Positions 22,532-36,002 of a DNA stretch of 64,000 bases are shown here, one piece after another (position 1 is the stretch's first letter; each line of letters opens with the position of its first letter). Source of the stretch: Plantago ovata (taxonomy: Eukaryota; Streptophyta; Magnoliopsida; Lamiales; Plantaginaceae); contig CM051456.1 in assembly GCA_028274465.1 (NCBI GenBank), positions 45,878,870 through 45,942,869 on the forward strand. Direction: 5' to 3'. The notes beneath the pieces were generated by a model. The model did not search any database and was not told where the DNA came from. It saw only the letters and a list, made by a program, of their open reading frames with translations. Made by a program: the position numbers and the translations under genes.

Positions 22532-25500
22532 ATGTCCGAGAGGAGCAACGACAGCCAGAATTGCCGAGAAGTCGGAGAGTATGGGAGCGACCATACTACG
22601 TCAGCCGATACGTCAAATATATCGGTGACGTTCTTAGACAACACTTTGGAGCATGCTGTTGCGGGCGAGGAGCCCGTTGTTGAATCCGGAGAGGAGGAAT
22701 GATCCGATGAGGAGGAACTTGAGGAGGGTGAAGAAGGCGAAGACGCCAATGACGAAGAGGGTGATGATGATGAAAGCGAGGAGGAGGAGAAGGATGCATA
22801 TCAATTAGTTACTCGTAAGAGGCATCGTAGAGAGGACGACGACTTCATTGATGATCAGACCGAGGAGGAGGGGGGTCCTTCTAACCCCGGGGTCTCTACA
22901 GAACTAATCACTTTAGCCGCCCAAGTACACGGCCGAAATTATGGCGCTGTCAATGTTGTGCCTCCAACGGATATTCGAATCGAGGACATGGATAACACAG
23001 AGCGACCTGACTTGGCTGTCTTTATACGAGGAGGGTGATCATTCCGTTCAGCGCGACAAGGGTATCGTGTTGATTGATAGCGATGACAGCGATGATGATG
23101 ATGACGCTACATCTCCTCGAACTACCCCACCATTGAAGAGGGTTAGGTTCCCTCCTCAAACTGTTCGTCGAACCATAGTCACTGATGACGAGGAGGAACC
23201 TCATCTGGCCTTAATGGACGTGCACGGGAATGAAGCTGGTCCGAGCACTGCAGCACCCTTGTCTCCATCTATCTCGGAAATGCACATGCAAGCTCAGAGA
23301 GACGTGCTTATCGGGCAGAGGTACGCTCCCGAGGAGGAGACCAGCTATCACTCAGTGGATCCTCGCACAATCGACTTCTCGTTTCCGAGTAACACCAGGC
23401 CACCAAATCCACTTGAAGAACAAGAATACCAGCTACATCTCGCGCAGCGAGAAGCTGACCAAGCAAAGGCTAGTACCGAGCAGCCTAAGAGAGCGAAGAA
23501 GCGCTCTCGCTCCCGTAAGAGTGAGAAAGTTAAAGCCGTCGAGGAGCCTAAGTCCAGTAAGGCTGCTCAGAATAAGTTCACGAAGAGTGCTCGCAACGTG
23601 AACCTCCCCGATCCTGAGGGTGAGAAGAACGAGGATGGCATCATCCCAACAACTGCCTCTACTGTGAAGGTGGATGAGATCGCTACTCTCCGGTGGAAGT
23701 ACACCCTTCCCGAGAGTAAGTTCGACATCCTCGTTCCGAAGGATGACCAGACTTTTTACAATGCTCCTCCAGGATACATGGTCGTTCACTGCTTGAGCCT
23801 AGATCGAGGATGGATCTTGCCCTTCTACGAGGCTTTCCGCGACATTTTCAACACCCTGGGGATCGCTCCTTGGCAACTAGTGCCAAGTGCTTTTGGGACC
23901 TTGGTTTGTTTCAGGGTTTTCTGTAAGAAGAATGGGATCGAGCTGAACTTCCACAATTTCAATCAGCTTTTTAGGGTCTCGATGAGCTCGGGAAATAAAT
24001 ACTTCTATTATTTCAACACGCGACCAGGCCTGGGTTTCATCATGGACGCTCCATCCTCCTCGTTACAAATGGTTCCACCGGTACTTCTACATCAAGAAGA
24101 AGAAGTTACCTAACATGAGCGAGGAGGATGCGGAGTGGGGAGTGCCCAAGTTGATGTATCGAGGAAAAATAGCCGAGAAGCAGCCTCTGCCAGCGGAGCT
24201 AGACCCATGGGTCTTGGAGCTCGAGGAGAAGAATCGAGGACCCAACCCCGAGAAGTACTTCTATTGGGGTCTCGTTCTTCAACCTCTTCCTTACTTAGCT
24301 GGGCTTTCGCCTTATGCTTACACTGGGTACACGGGGAACAGGTTCTCGAATGATGTGCTCTACGGTACGCTTAGAATAATTTCATACTTGTCTTTTTCTT
24401 ATTTTTGCTTGCTTGCAATGTCCTCGATTTTACTTTCCTTCTCGCTTTTTCTGCTTCTCGCTTTCTTTACTAACTTGTTTTTTTTTTTTCACAGCTTATT
24501 GGTTCAACTGGATCGTGTCGAAGACTCTTGCAGCTAAGGAAGAGCAACGAAGAAAGCAACAACTAGCCAATAAGGAGACGAAGATCCTCGGGTCTCTGAA
24601 CATTTCTCCTCCGAGGAGTGCCTCGCATCATCGAGATGCCCTGGTACAAGAAGGTCTCAAAACGCGTGAGAACCCAGTTGATGCGTTGAAGAAGGCAGAG
24701 GAGGAAGCGGCGGCTAAACAAGCGAAGCAAGCCGAGGAGGCTGCTGCAGCGGAGCCCGAGAAGAGGCCTGCTGCTAAGAAGGGGACGAGGAAGCTTACGC
24801 TTGGGGGCAACAATGAGCCTCCTCGCAAGAAAGGGAAGATGGCCGCTGTAGGTCAAGATGAGGTGAAGAGGCTCATTCAAATGAGCGACCTGGATCGCGC
24901 GCATGAGTTGAGCATGTGCTCGCTTTAGGTAACTTATCTTTTCCCAATGAATTTTCTAAGTATGAAATTAATCTCCTCGCTAACTGTGTACTTCTTTGTT
25001 GTAGCTTGAGCACTTGAAGGAAGCCTACGGCCAAGTAGCTGCTGATCGCGCCGATATAGGCATAGTGATCGAGGACCTGGAGAAGAGGCTCGCGGCCTCG
25101 GAGGACAAGAACAAGGTCGCTGAGGTAGAGACCGGAAAGCTCTATGCCAAGGTCGATCTCCTCGAGAAGGAGCTTTCCAAGGAGAAGGCGAGTACCAAGG
25201 GCTACAAGGGGGCTTATGCCACCTTGTCAATTTGCATGGAGAGGTTCAAGACCAGCGTCCTCTCCTTCCTTAAGGGAAGCCGCCTTGCCACTGCTCGCGA
25301 CTTCATGGCCTCAAACACATACAAGATGGCCCAGAAAGATGTGCGAGTCTCTTCACGCGAGGAGGGCTTCTTCTCCTGTATCGGCTAGCTAAAACGAGTT
25401 AACATGCTTCCCGTTGATTTTGATCCGGACACTCGCGAGGACCTGCACCCTGGTAGGCGCGAAGACCTGTCTCACTACCCTGATGAGGAGATAACCGAGG

Positions 25501-25853
25501 AGATGCACGAAGCGTGCGAGTTTGGGGAGCTGGTGACCGACCCAGAAGTGCCTTATCCCAGCAAACCAGCCTATCTCCCTTCATGGGTCCCTGAGTGTCT
25601 AAGGACCGGGATCCTTTACCCCTTTGAGAAGGCTGCTCTCCGCAACGCTTCTTGGGTTAAGGTGAGCGATCCAGTTATTGGGCGAGCAGAAGACTTCGTC
25701 GAGCCTGAGCTGATTCTATACGAGAAGGCTATCAAGGAATCTCAGGCTAAAGAGCGAGACGCGGCTGAGATCCAGGAATTGCTGAGCCCGGTGCGGGGAG
25801 CAACTAGCACAATTGTCCCGGTCACTGACCTCTCTGGTAGTCGGACCCGTTAA
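22532..25853 (+). pseudogene. Antisense ORF of Tat element C (gypsy-type putative transposon protein)
   Basis: Segments in order: an acidic N-terminal region rich in Asp/Glu; a lysine-rich linker; a conserved domain (VDEIATLRWKYTLPESKFDI, APPGYMVVHCLSLDRGWI, LGIAPWQLVPSAFGTLVCFR); an Ala/Lys-rich helix region; a coiled coil near 25014-25300; and a C-terminal tail with LPVDFDPDTREDL. The central domain fits my memory of Pfam Transposase_28 (putative gypsy type transposon). It lies between integrase and 3' LTR in the opposite direction, as described for some Tat elements. Intron-like gaps occur. Several breaks are likely. The homologue in D is at 50147-52720. Confidence 0.65.
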
Positions 25854-26719
25854 ATCGAAGAGCTTGAAGACCGAGTATGCTCGGTAATGTTGTAAACTTT
25901 TTCTTTTTTTTCTGTACTTTGCATTTTTTCCGAACAATTTTCCTTTTTCTACGGCCCTTGGTGGCACATGTTGAAACATATCTCCTTGTTGTAATATAAA
26001 TTAGCAACTGATGTCTCTTCGCTATTTCCTTCAATAAATTGCTTGTTGCTCTTCGTTTCCCTGCTTATACTTGTGTTTTTTACTAACTCTTTTTCTGTTA
26101 TGACGTATAACTTGATAGAGTAGTTAAACATGTATAAGTTAGAGTCGAGGAGGGAGTTTCCTCGCGCCTTTGATCGAAAGAATAATCTTCATTAGTAATT
26201 CTTCGAGTTAAGCTCCTCGAGCTACCAAAGTAATCAATATAGTTGTCGATTTTCTTGCCAACTCAGAAAAAACTCTAAGTGTTGAGCCAGAAAAAACAAG
26301 TGTTAAACTCCTCCTGCTCGATTTCTTTGCCTTCCTCGTTTTCACTTCTTTAAAAAGTGTCTCGATTAAGTTTCTCAAAAGATGAGAGAGCGGGGAGCTT
26401 TAGCCCGACGTGTAAATCGGGGAGCTCTTTTTTGGATCGAGCAAGCTGTCTTGGTCGAGTAGCTTTTTATTCTGTTTTGAGTATAGTAGTTCTATACTTG
26501 AGCATTTTCTTTGTTGAAAGATAGGCATTGTATTGATTTGTCGGAAATTCAATTACAATGGGGGGCTCCTCGGCCAGCTTTCTTACAACATTTTCTGAAC
26601 CATAAAACATGAGGGTACCTCTCACACAAGCTTGTGAGGAATCCTTCTCGATCTTGGGCCTTTCACTGGAGCTCTTCAAAAAGCTTGTCCGTTAAAACAA
26701 CTCAGGCGTAGAACCTCTG
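25854..26719. other. Spacer between antisense ORF and pol of C
   Basis: The antisense ORF and pol converge here tail to tail. The sequence is AT-rich with T runs (25899-25950) and has no supported gene. It could hold the two 3' ends, but no clear polyadenylation pair can be assigned by eye. Confidence 0.5.
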
Positions 26720-29700
26720 GAGGTTGGAAGTATTCCACGGGTTCTTCAATACTCTTACCTCCATGTCTTGGAGACGATAGCTTCCATTGGACCTTGCTTC
26801 AACTATCTTGTAGGGGCCTTCCCAGTTGGGTTGCATCTTCCCAACTTTTCCCAGAATGTCGGCTCTTCAGAGTACTAAGTCTCCTACTTGGAAGTCTCTT
26901 TCCTTCACACCTTTGTTGTAGGTCTTCGCTATAAGCGCTTGATATTTGAGGATGTTGGCCAAGGCATTGGTTCTCGCTTCGCTTACCGTCTCCAGATCGA
27001 AGAGCCTCTCGGTATGATTGTCCTCGAGTTCATACCCTTGGATCCTGAGGGTTTCTACTGCCACTTCCGCTGGTATCACCACTTTAGAACCGTAAACTAG
27101 CGAGAAGGGAGTCTATCTTGTAGCTATTTTTGAAGTTGGGAGATATGCCCATACCACTCGATCAAGCTCGTCGACCCAATTCTTGTTGGTGGCGAACCTC
27201 TTTTGCAAGTTGTTGACAAGGATTTTGTTGACGGCCTCTGTTTGCCCGTTGGATTGAGGATGTCCTACCGAGGTGTACGTCCTCTCAATCTTCATTTCCT
27301 TGCACCATTCATTGAACCTTTGGCCACAGAATTGAGCATCATTATCCGAGATGAGGACTCTCGACAAGCCAAATCGACACACGATGTTTCTCCATACAAA
27401 GTTCATCACCCTTTGTTCGGTGATAGTAGACACTGCCTCAACCTCCGCCCACTTGCTAAAGTATTCAACCGCAACAATGATGAATTTCTTTTGACCCACG
27501 CCTCTCGGGAAAGGACCGACTATGTCGATGCCCCATATGTCGAAAGGGCAAGTGATGGTAATGGGCATGAGAGGTTTCGTCGGGACATTGATCAAATTGG
27601 CGTGCAATTGACACTCCTCGCACCTTCTTACAAATCGGGCAGCATCTTCACGAACAGTGGGCCAGTAGTATCCTTGGCGGATGATTTTTTGCGCGAGGGT
27701 TCTTCCTCCGGCATGGTCCCCGCAATTTCCTCTGTGCATTTCTCCCAAAAGTTTTTGCACTTCTTGTTCGGCGACGCATCTCAGGTAGACTCCCTCGAAG
27801 GATCTCTTGTACAAGTAGTCTCCTTGCATGATGTAGCGGCCTGCCTTTCCTTTGATTTTCCTTGCTTCAGCCTTATCACGAGGAAGGCTACCATTCGTGA
27901 GATAGGTAGCGATCTCTTGCATCCAACTCGGTTGAGTGTCAATTGCCAAGATGTTTGGCTTTGATGACCATAGGGATGATGCATTGATTCTCATAAGTAT
28001 CACATTCCGGGTATCTACTCCTCCGGAAGTCGAAGTATATTTTGATAATGCATCTGCCCTTTGATTGAGATCTCTTGAGAATTTCTCAATTTCACAACTT
28101 TTGAATTTTTGGATTTCCTCCGTGATGGCGCTCTTATATTCGGCCAGTGAGTCCTTCTTGGTTTTGAACTTTCCCGAGATTTGCTTCTCGGCCAATTGAG
28201 AGTCAGTGAAGAGATGTAGCTTCTTCACTTCAAGTGTCTTTGCCATACATAGAGCGATGAGGATAGCTTCATACTCGGCTTCGTTGTTGGAGACTGGGAA
28301 ACTAAGAGTAATAGCGTACTCGAGTTCAGCTCCTCCGGGACTCTTGAAGTATATTCCTATCCCGCCATTTTTTCCTGAGGAGGGTCCATCCACGTGAAGA
28401 ATCCAGATGTCTCCATGGTTGGCGAGCTCCTTGGGTTTTGAAGAGACGGTCTCCATACCCTTAGGCTCCTCGTTTTTTTCTGCTAGGAACACTTCATGCG
28501 TTTTTCTTTTTGTCTGGGACATTTCTTTGAGCTCTTTTAAAGCATCTTCGAGAGCTGCATTGGGTTATTCTGCCGTGGTTGCTCCTCGACCATCATCATG
28601 GCATTTTGTGTCTCGGGAGGGTTTTCCTCTGAAGCTCCCTTGGAGGGATACTCTACGAGGAAATCGGCAATGACTTGGGCTTTCTTGGCCAAAGGTGCTT
28701 GATAGTCAATATCGTACTCGCTCAATTCGATTGCCCACCTTGCAAGCCTTCCCGGGTTTTTGGGTTTTTCGAGGACTTGCTTGAGAGGTTGCTTCGTCAA
28801 GACCACAACCTAGTGTGCTCCAAAGTAAGGCTTTAGTCTCCTCGCCGTATAGACTAGAGCGAAGGATAGCCTCTCGATATCCATATATCGTGTTTCAGCT
28901 CCAGCGAGTACTTTTCTTAAGTAGTAGATGGGCAAGTGGTCGTTACCTTGAATTCGCACCAAGACCGAACTGATGGCTTCCCTAGTCGCTGCTAAGTACA
29001 AGTAAAGTACCTCTCCTTCCATTGGTTTTGACAAAAGTGGAGGGGAAAGTAGATACTCTTTGAGCTTCCTCGCATTCTTTCGTCCACTCGAAGTGGTTGC
29101 TATTTCTCAACACTTTGAAGAATGGGAGATTTTTCTCGGCGGACCTCGAGATGAACCTACTCAATGCGATCGACTTCCCCACCAATATTTATACCTCATT
29201 GATGAATTGAGGTTGAGGCAGATCGAGGATGGCCTTGATTTTCTCGGATTTTGCTTCTATTCCTCTCTCCGTTACCATGTAACCGAGGAACTTCCCACCT
29301 TTAACTCCAAAGGTACACTTCGCAGGATTGAGCTTCATGCCATACTTCCTCAAAATTGAGAAGCATTTTGCCGGGTAACCTACATGTTGCTCATCGGTCT
29401 TACTCTTGACAAGCATATCATCAACATATACTTCCATTGTTTTCCCCAGCTCTTCTTTGAACATCTTGTTGACCAGCCTTTGGTAGGTTGCTCCGGCATT
29501 TTTTAGGCCGAAAGGCATCACGTTGAAGCAGTACACATTGCCGTTTGCGAAGAAGGCGGTCTTGGGTTCATCATCCTTAGCCATTTTGACTTGGTAGAAT
29601 CCTTGGTATGCATCCACAACTCAAGAGGGCGCATCCAGCAGTGGAATCGACTAGCTGGTCGATCCTGGGGAGCGGGTACGGATCCTTCGGGCATAACTTG

Positions 29701-30813
29701 TTGAGTCTCGTGAAGTTGTTGCACATTCTCCACTTGTCGGGCCCCTTCTCCACGAGGACCACATTGCAAACACAATCGGAGTATCTTACTTCCTTGATGT
29801 GACCGGCATTAAGCAGTCTTTGGACTTCCGCTTCAATAATGGCATTATCTTCCGCACTGAAGTCTCTTTGCTTTTCTCTAATATGGGTGATCGACGGGTC
29901 AATGTTCAGACGGTGAACCGCGACACGTGGGTCGATCCCCTTGAGGTCCTCGGTACTCCATGTGAAGATATCGTTGTTATCTTTCAAACATTGAATGAGT
30001 TTCATCCTCACTTATGTGGTCATCTCGGTACCAATTTTTGTAACCTTGTCGGCACTTCCTTTGACAATTTGGATTTCTTCTAGAGTTTCTCTTGCTTCAA
30101 TCTTGTTTTCCTCGAATAATTTCTTCTTCTTGGAAGAGGGTGGTATTGGGGGTATAACTTGATACTCCTCGAGCTCTTTGACAGCTCCTACCAGGGTATC
30201 CTTCTCTTTCTTCTGGATTGCTTTCCTTCGCCTAAGTGACGGACTTGGCTTTTTTAATTTTTTCTTCACTTACTGAACCGTATAGAAACGATAAGGAGCA
30301 TTGTGAACAAGAGGCTGCTCTTCGAGTGATTGACCCGGGTTGGGCTCTCCGATGGCAACCTTGGAAGTGAATTTAGCTGACATGCTATAGCATTCCCATG
30401 CCTCTCTGATGTCTCCTACTTGTTGTCCAACTCCCAATGGAGTGGGGAACTTCAGTTTGTTGTGGACTGTAGACACTACGGCTCGGAATTGAGAGAGACC
30501 GGGTCGACCTAGGACTGCGAAGTAATCAAAGGGCATGTCGACGACCACAAAGGGAACATGTTGAGTTACTCGCCGAGGAGCATTTCCCATTGATACCGTC
30601 AAGTTGATCGTTCCGAGTGGCATGATAGGTTGTCCTCCAAAGCCTACCAGTGCACTCCTCACTTCTTTAAGCCCTTCTCTCGGATTCATTTGCATCCTCT
30701 TCAAGGTTCCTGTGAAGATCAAGTTAGCCGAGCATCCGGTGTCGACGAGGATCCTTCCTAACTTGTAGGACTGAACATCAAGGGAAACTACTAGCGGAAC
30801 ACAAGGGTCATAT
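26720..30813 (-). pseudogene. pol: pol of element C: protease, RT, two RNase H, integrase
   Basis: From the 5' side: protease (VSLDVQSYKLGRILVDTGCS); RT with CNVVLVEKGPDKWRMC, MDAYQGFYQVKMA and EVYVDDMLVKSKTDE; RNase H (LYLYLAATREAISSVLVR); an archaeal-type second RNase H (WILHVDGPSSGKNGGIGIYF, NNEAEYEAILIAL, FTDSQLAEKQ); integrase zinc region (HRGNCGDHAGG...CEECQ), core (WGIDIVGPFP, VLISDNDAQF, GHPQSNGQTEAVNK) and C-terminal strand-rich part. Element B separates it from gag. Dual RNase H indicates the Tat lineage. Broken in around five places. Confidence 0.9.
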
Positions 30814-32012
30814 TGATGAACCGAATTTGTCAGACTCAATTAATCAAATAAATTTGTTTTTAGCCAAAGGCAATTCACAACTACAACGAAAACCGTAGTG
30901 TAGCAGTAAAATAACCTCGAGTGTCGATCTCTAAGGACTATAACTAGCTTTATCTAATTTAACTTAAACTATAAACTCAACAAACGACTTAGGACAAATT
31001 TTTTTATCAATTATAATGGAAGTTAGTGATGGTATGATCATTCAAAGCATGAGGTTAATAATCATGCATGAAGTACTTGAACGTTTGCATAGAAATCTAA
31101 GATCATGAATTGTCCAATGTGTTCCATTCAATTCAACACTACGAACATAGAGGGCTTATCTAGATCAAAGAAATAAAGCAATAAGTCAAGTCTGAATCGC
31201 GTTAAAGCCAATCATGCATAATTAAGAACCCTAGCTAAGAAATCACATACTATCACCAACGATAGATTTAGCTACTCATAGATAGATTGCAATCAACAAA
31301 AATCAAAGCAAGATTGAATGAAAACATGTTGAAAGAAATAAATAAAAGTAGAAAAATCGTGAGATACAATGTTACCGACGAAGGTTGTCAATCTCCAAAG
31401 AATTGCGAACTCACAAGCAAGAATTGATAAACAACGAGGTCCAATTGCTATGTTCAATCCTCCCAATTCATAAGAAAAAGAGTCTCCTATGCTAAGAATT
31501 CCCAGAACAGGCTCTGGAGAATTCGTCTCTAAAACTAATGTGAAAAGGTCTTTCAAACGTAGAAACAGGTGCAACTATATATAGGAGTTCAAAATACACG
31601 GGGCGAATCGCCTGGGGTCCCAGGCGAACCTCCTGGCGTGCCGGGCGAACCGCCTGGGAGCTCCAGGTCGGTGAAGATGCGTTTTTGACGCGTTTTTGGT
31701 TTTCTTTTCCTTTTCGGACTCAGATTTTGCCTTCTAGTGACCTTTAAGCTTTGAAACTCGTCTCCTAGGCCTTAAATCTCATCCGCAACCTTCTAGATAC
31801 TCCACGAATGTCCTCGGAACATCGATTCTTCGTTCTCTTCAATATAATTACTCGGAAAATCACATTTTTTACCTGAAACCTGAAAAATGCAAAGAAAAGG
31901 GAAACGTGATACTATTCTAATAAAATGCACTAAAATATAGCTAAATTAACATAGATGATAGCTAAAAAGGTGAAAAAAGAATCGAATGAAAGTGTAAAAT
32001 ACACGTTCATCA
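30814..32012 (-). repeat. 3' LTR of element B
   Basis: It pairs with 44319-45523. A TATA motif (minus CCTATATATAGT) lies near 31574-31584. Palindromes with CAGGCG/CGCCTG-type arms lie at about 31599-31672. Confidence 0.93.
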
Positions 32013-33311
32013 AACTCCCCAAACCGAACCTTTGTTTGTCCTCAAGCAACTAAGCTGGATTCTAATGCAAAAAACCAATGCAACACACAAAGTGGAGTTT
32101 CATGCCAAATGAAATGAACTAATCTATTGAATCTATCAAAAACTTATGAACAAAGACCATACAAATCATAACATGGATATTGGTTGAAGAATGCCTCGAT
32201 TGACTCATACACATTCACATATGCATTATGTTAAACAAGATAGTCTCTCGTAACATTCTCTACCTGGACCTAGTCAGTGACGACGCATTGAAACATGTTA
32301 AAATACGAATGGTTGTCCCGTGCCTATGAAACTAAGGACTTACTGCTGTTCATCAAGTTAAGACTTTTCCTCAAAGAGGTCGAACCAATACTGGCTCTCA
32401 TCAAACGAAGGAGGGTTCCCTAAAAGTTCACACTCCCCTATTCTACCCATCTTTCAAGCAAAGCCTTAAACTATTTACCACTTCCTGAATGGCAGGACGA
32501 GGGTGGTCTAGAACAAATGACACTCAAACAATCAAAAGACAAAAAATTACAACTCGATTATGAACATTACAAGAATTGAAAAACGAGACAAACACTTTGC
32601 TAAACTGCTTTTCGGCTTTCTTTGGACCCTTCTTTGCTTTTTTTGGGGTCTTTTCTTTTTTTTCTTTTGTCTTCTTTTCCAGATTTTTTCTTTTTCCTGG
32701 AATTTTTCCCCTTTTTTTCGATTTTTTTTATATAGCCCGCAGTAGCATAACGAAAAAGAAATTACAATGACTCAGAAACGACCTCCCCAAACCTATTCGA
32801 AAGGATAGGTTGAAGCACAAACTTTACGAAAATGAAAAACAAACTCACAACACTCAAAAATCGAAAAACAAGTCTAATGATAGCGTAACCCCCTCCCCAA
32901 ACCTATTCGAAAGAATAGGTTGCAAACAAAGGATCACACAATCTCACACTACCTCCTTCCTAGGCATTTAGCAATCTCAAAGCAAGGTGAAGACTTGTTG
33001 CCTCTTAGGTACATAATTACACGGGAAAACAACCACAAGACTCTAACTTGCATCATCCTATTATAAAGGCCTTCGTGAACCGCAGTAGAGAAAACACCAC
33101 TAAGTGATGTCGAGACTACCAAGGTTAACTAAGTGCAAACATAAATGTGACAAGCCAAGTGAGAAAAACCTCAAACAAATTCATAGAGATGAAACATATG
33201 GTTAAAGGTCATAACTAGTTAATCTACGCAATAAAAAAGTTCAAAACATTTGGCAATAAACTCCACACAAAAACATGCAAAACTAGACTAGAATGAATGT
33301 AGTGTATGTAG
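32013..33311 (-). other. 3' noncoding region of B up to the insertion of A
   Basis: No gene is seen. It has the polypurine tract at the LTR edge, two PPT-like GGTTTGGGGA copies with stem-loops (about 32783-32812 and 32890-32922, read on minus) and the family purine tract (32600-32745). Element A follows with TGTAT duplicated. Confidence 0.75.
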
Positions 33312-33316
33312 TGTAT

Positions 33317-34578
33317 TGATGAACGTGTCAGATTCAGTCAAATAAATTTGTATTAGCCAAAGGCAATCCACAACTACAACGAAAACCGTAGTGTAGTAGT
33401 AGAATGACTCGAGTGTCGTTCTCTCAGGACTATACTAGCTTTATCAAATCTAATTAAGAATATAAAACAGCAGATAGAAAGCAATAGGGGGTTTTCAAGC
33501 AGATAATGGAGATTGGTGATAGTATGGTCCTTCTTAACATAATGGGTCGATAATCATGCATAAATTCCTCGGTCTTGCATAGAGATCTTTGAATCAATCT
33601 TGTGTCCTGTTGCAAGTATTAAGCACTACGAAGATAATATTGGTCTGACTCATCAACAAGTAACGTCCTAATGTGTTCCGTAATTATTCAACACTAAAAG
33701 ATAATTGGTCTGATTGGTTGACAAGTGTCCAAGTGTGCATAATGATCAATACAACATACGAGAATTTTGGTTTCAACTGATCAACGAAATAAAGCAATGA
33801 CACGGAGTATAATGCGCGATATAGCCATTAGCATGATTATCTTCCCTCGCTAAGAATTCACATACTACCACCAACGATAAATTTAGCTACTCATAATAAG
33901 CATGCAATCAATAGCAATCATAGAAGAAAACATATTGAAAGAAGAATGAAATAAGTAGATAAAAATTGTAAGATACAAAGTTACCGAAGGTTGTCAATCT
34001 CCGGATGATTGCGATCCTACGCGCTCCAATCTGCTATGAAAAAGTATCCCCTAAGCTATGGAACTCCCAGGACAGGCCCCGGGAAGTTCCTACCTAAAAC
34101 TATAGATAGAGGTGAGAAAGTAGGCTTGGAAAGATATGATTTTCGGAGAAAAACTTGAGCTCTATACATAGGCCCCGAATTTCTTCTGGGGCGGTTCGCC
34201 CGGTGATGGGGCGGCTCGTCCCCCAGTATTTCGCGGAATTTCCGCATTTTTCGACACGGATTTGGATTTCTTCACCTTTTCGGACTCGGTTTATGACTTC
34301 TAGTAGCATTCTAACCTCCAGATTCGGCCCCTAGACTCCAAATCCTATCCGGAAACCTTCAGATACTCCAAATAGGCTTCTGGAACACCAATTCCTTGTA
34401 GACTTCTATATAATTGCCCGTAAATCTCCGAATTTCAACCAAAACCTGTAAAATGAAATCTAAAGGAAAACGTGACACTATTCTAATAAAATGTACTAAA
34501 ATATAGCTAAATTAACATAGAGGATAGCTAAATTAGATGAAAAAGACTCGAATGAAAGTGTAAAATACACATTCATCA
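33317..34578 (-). repeat. 3' LTR of element A
   Basis: 1262 bases from TGATGAACGTGT to CACATTCATCA. A TATA-like motif lies near 34161-34171. Palindromic GC-rich repeats lie at about 34189-34225, one more than in the partner LTR. Confidence 0.95.
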
Positions 34579-36002
34579 AACTCCCCAAACCGAACCTTTG
34601 CTTGTCCTCAAGCAACTAAGCTAGACTCTAATACAAAAAACATGCAAGACTCAAAATGGAGTTTCATGTCAAATAAAATGAACTAAATTACTGAATCTAT
34701 CAAATAACATATGAACAAAAACCATATAAATCAAAGCATGAATATAGGTTGAAGAATACCTCGATTGACTTATACACATCCACATAAGCACTTATGTCAA
34801 GACAAGATAGTTTCTCGTAACATTCTCTACCTGGACCTAGTCAGTGACGACGTAATGATGCATGCTAAGATACGAATGGTTGCCCCGTGCCTATGAAACT
34901 GAGGACTTACTGCTGTTCCACCATGTTAAGACTTTTCCTCAAAAGAGGTCGAACCAGTACTGGCTCTCATCAAACGAAGGAGGGTTCCCTATAAAAGATA
35001 ACACTCCCCTATTCTACCCATCTCTCAAGTAAAGTCTTAAGCTATTCACCACTTCCTGAATGGCAGGACGAGGGTGGTCTAGAACAGATGACACTTAAGA
35101 CAAAAAAGATAAAAAATAGAAAAACACAATTACGAACAATACGAAAAATGGAAAAGACTCAAACTTTGCTAAACTGCTATTTGGCTTTATTTTTTGGACC
35201 CTTCTTTGTTTTTTTGGGGTCTTCTTTTTTTCTTTTTTTTTTCTTTCCAGATTCTTTTTTTTCTTTCTCTTTTTTTTCTGGAATTTTTTCTTTCTTTTTT
35301 TTCGATTTTTATTTTTTCTAGCCAGCAGTAGCACAACAAAAAGAGAAACAAAATGACTCACACGACTTCCCCAAACCTATTTGAAAGAATAGGTTGGAGT
35401 ACAAAATTCACGGAAAAGGAAAATAAACTCACGATACGAAAAATGAAAAACAGAAACAAGTCTATGATGGTGTAACCCCCTCCCCAAACCTATTCAGAAG
35501 AATAAGTTATAAACAAAGGATCACACAACCTCACACTACCTCCTTCCTAGGCATTTAGCAATCTCAAAGAATGGTGAAGACTTGTTGCCTCTTAGGTACA
35601 TAATTACTCGGGAAACAACCATAAGACCCTAACATGCATCATCCTATTATAAAGGCCTTCGTGAACCGCAGTAGAGAAAACACCACTAAGTGATGTCGAG
35701 ACTACCATGCTTAACTAAGTGCAATACATAAATGTGACAAGCCAAGCGAGACAGACCTCAAACAAATTCATAGAGATGAAGCATACGATTAATGGCATAG
35801 CTAGTTGATTTACCCAATAAAAAAGTTCAAAAAATTCGGCAATAAACTCCATATAAAACATGCAAGACTATCCTAGGATGAATGCAACCTAAAAAATCTA
35901 AGAAAGCAGTAAACGTGCAAATGCAAACAAAGAACAAGATACTAATCAACACAAAGCCAAACAAAACTTAACATCATGGTTCACATATGAAAAGCAAATT
36001 GT
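34579..36002 (-). other. 3' noncoding region of A
   Basis: No gene. Polypurine tract beside the LTR, two PPT-like copies with stem-loops (about 35366-35395 and 35478-35508 on minus), and the purine tract (35160-35340), which yields low-complexity frames on both strands. Confidence 0.8.

Noticed and set aside
22941-24113. Acidic, lysine-rich frame as a host nuclear protein gene
   Set aside because: It lies inside element C between integrase and 3' LTR and has a homologue in the same place in element D, so it is the antisense ORF of the element.
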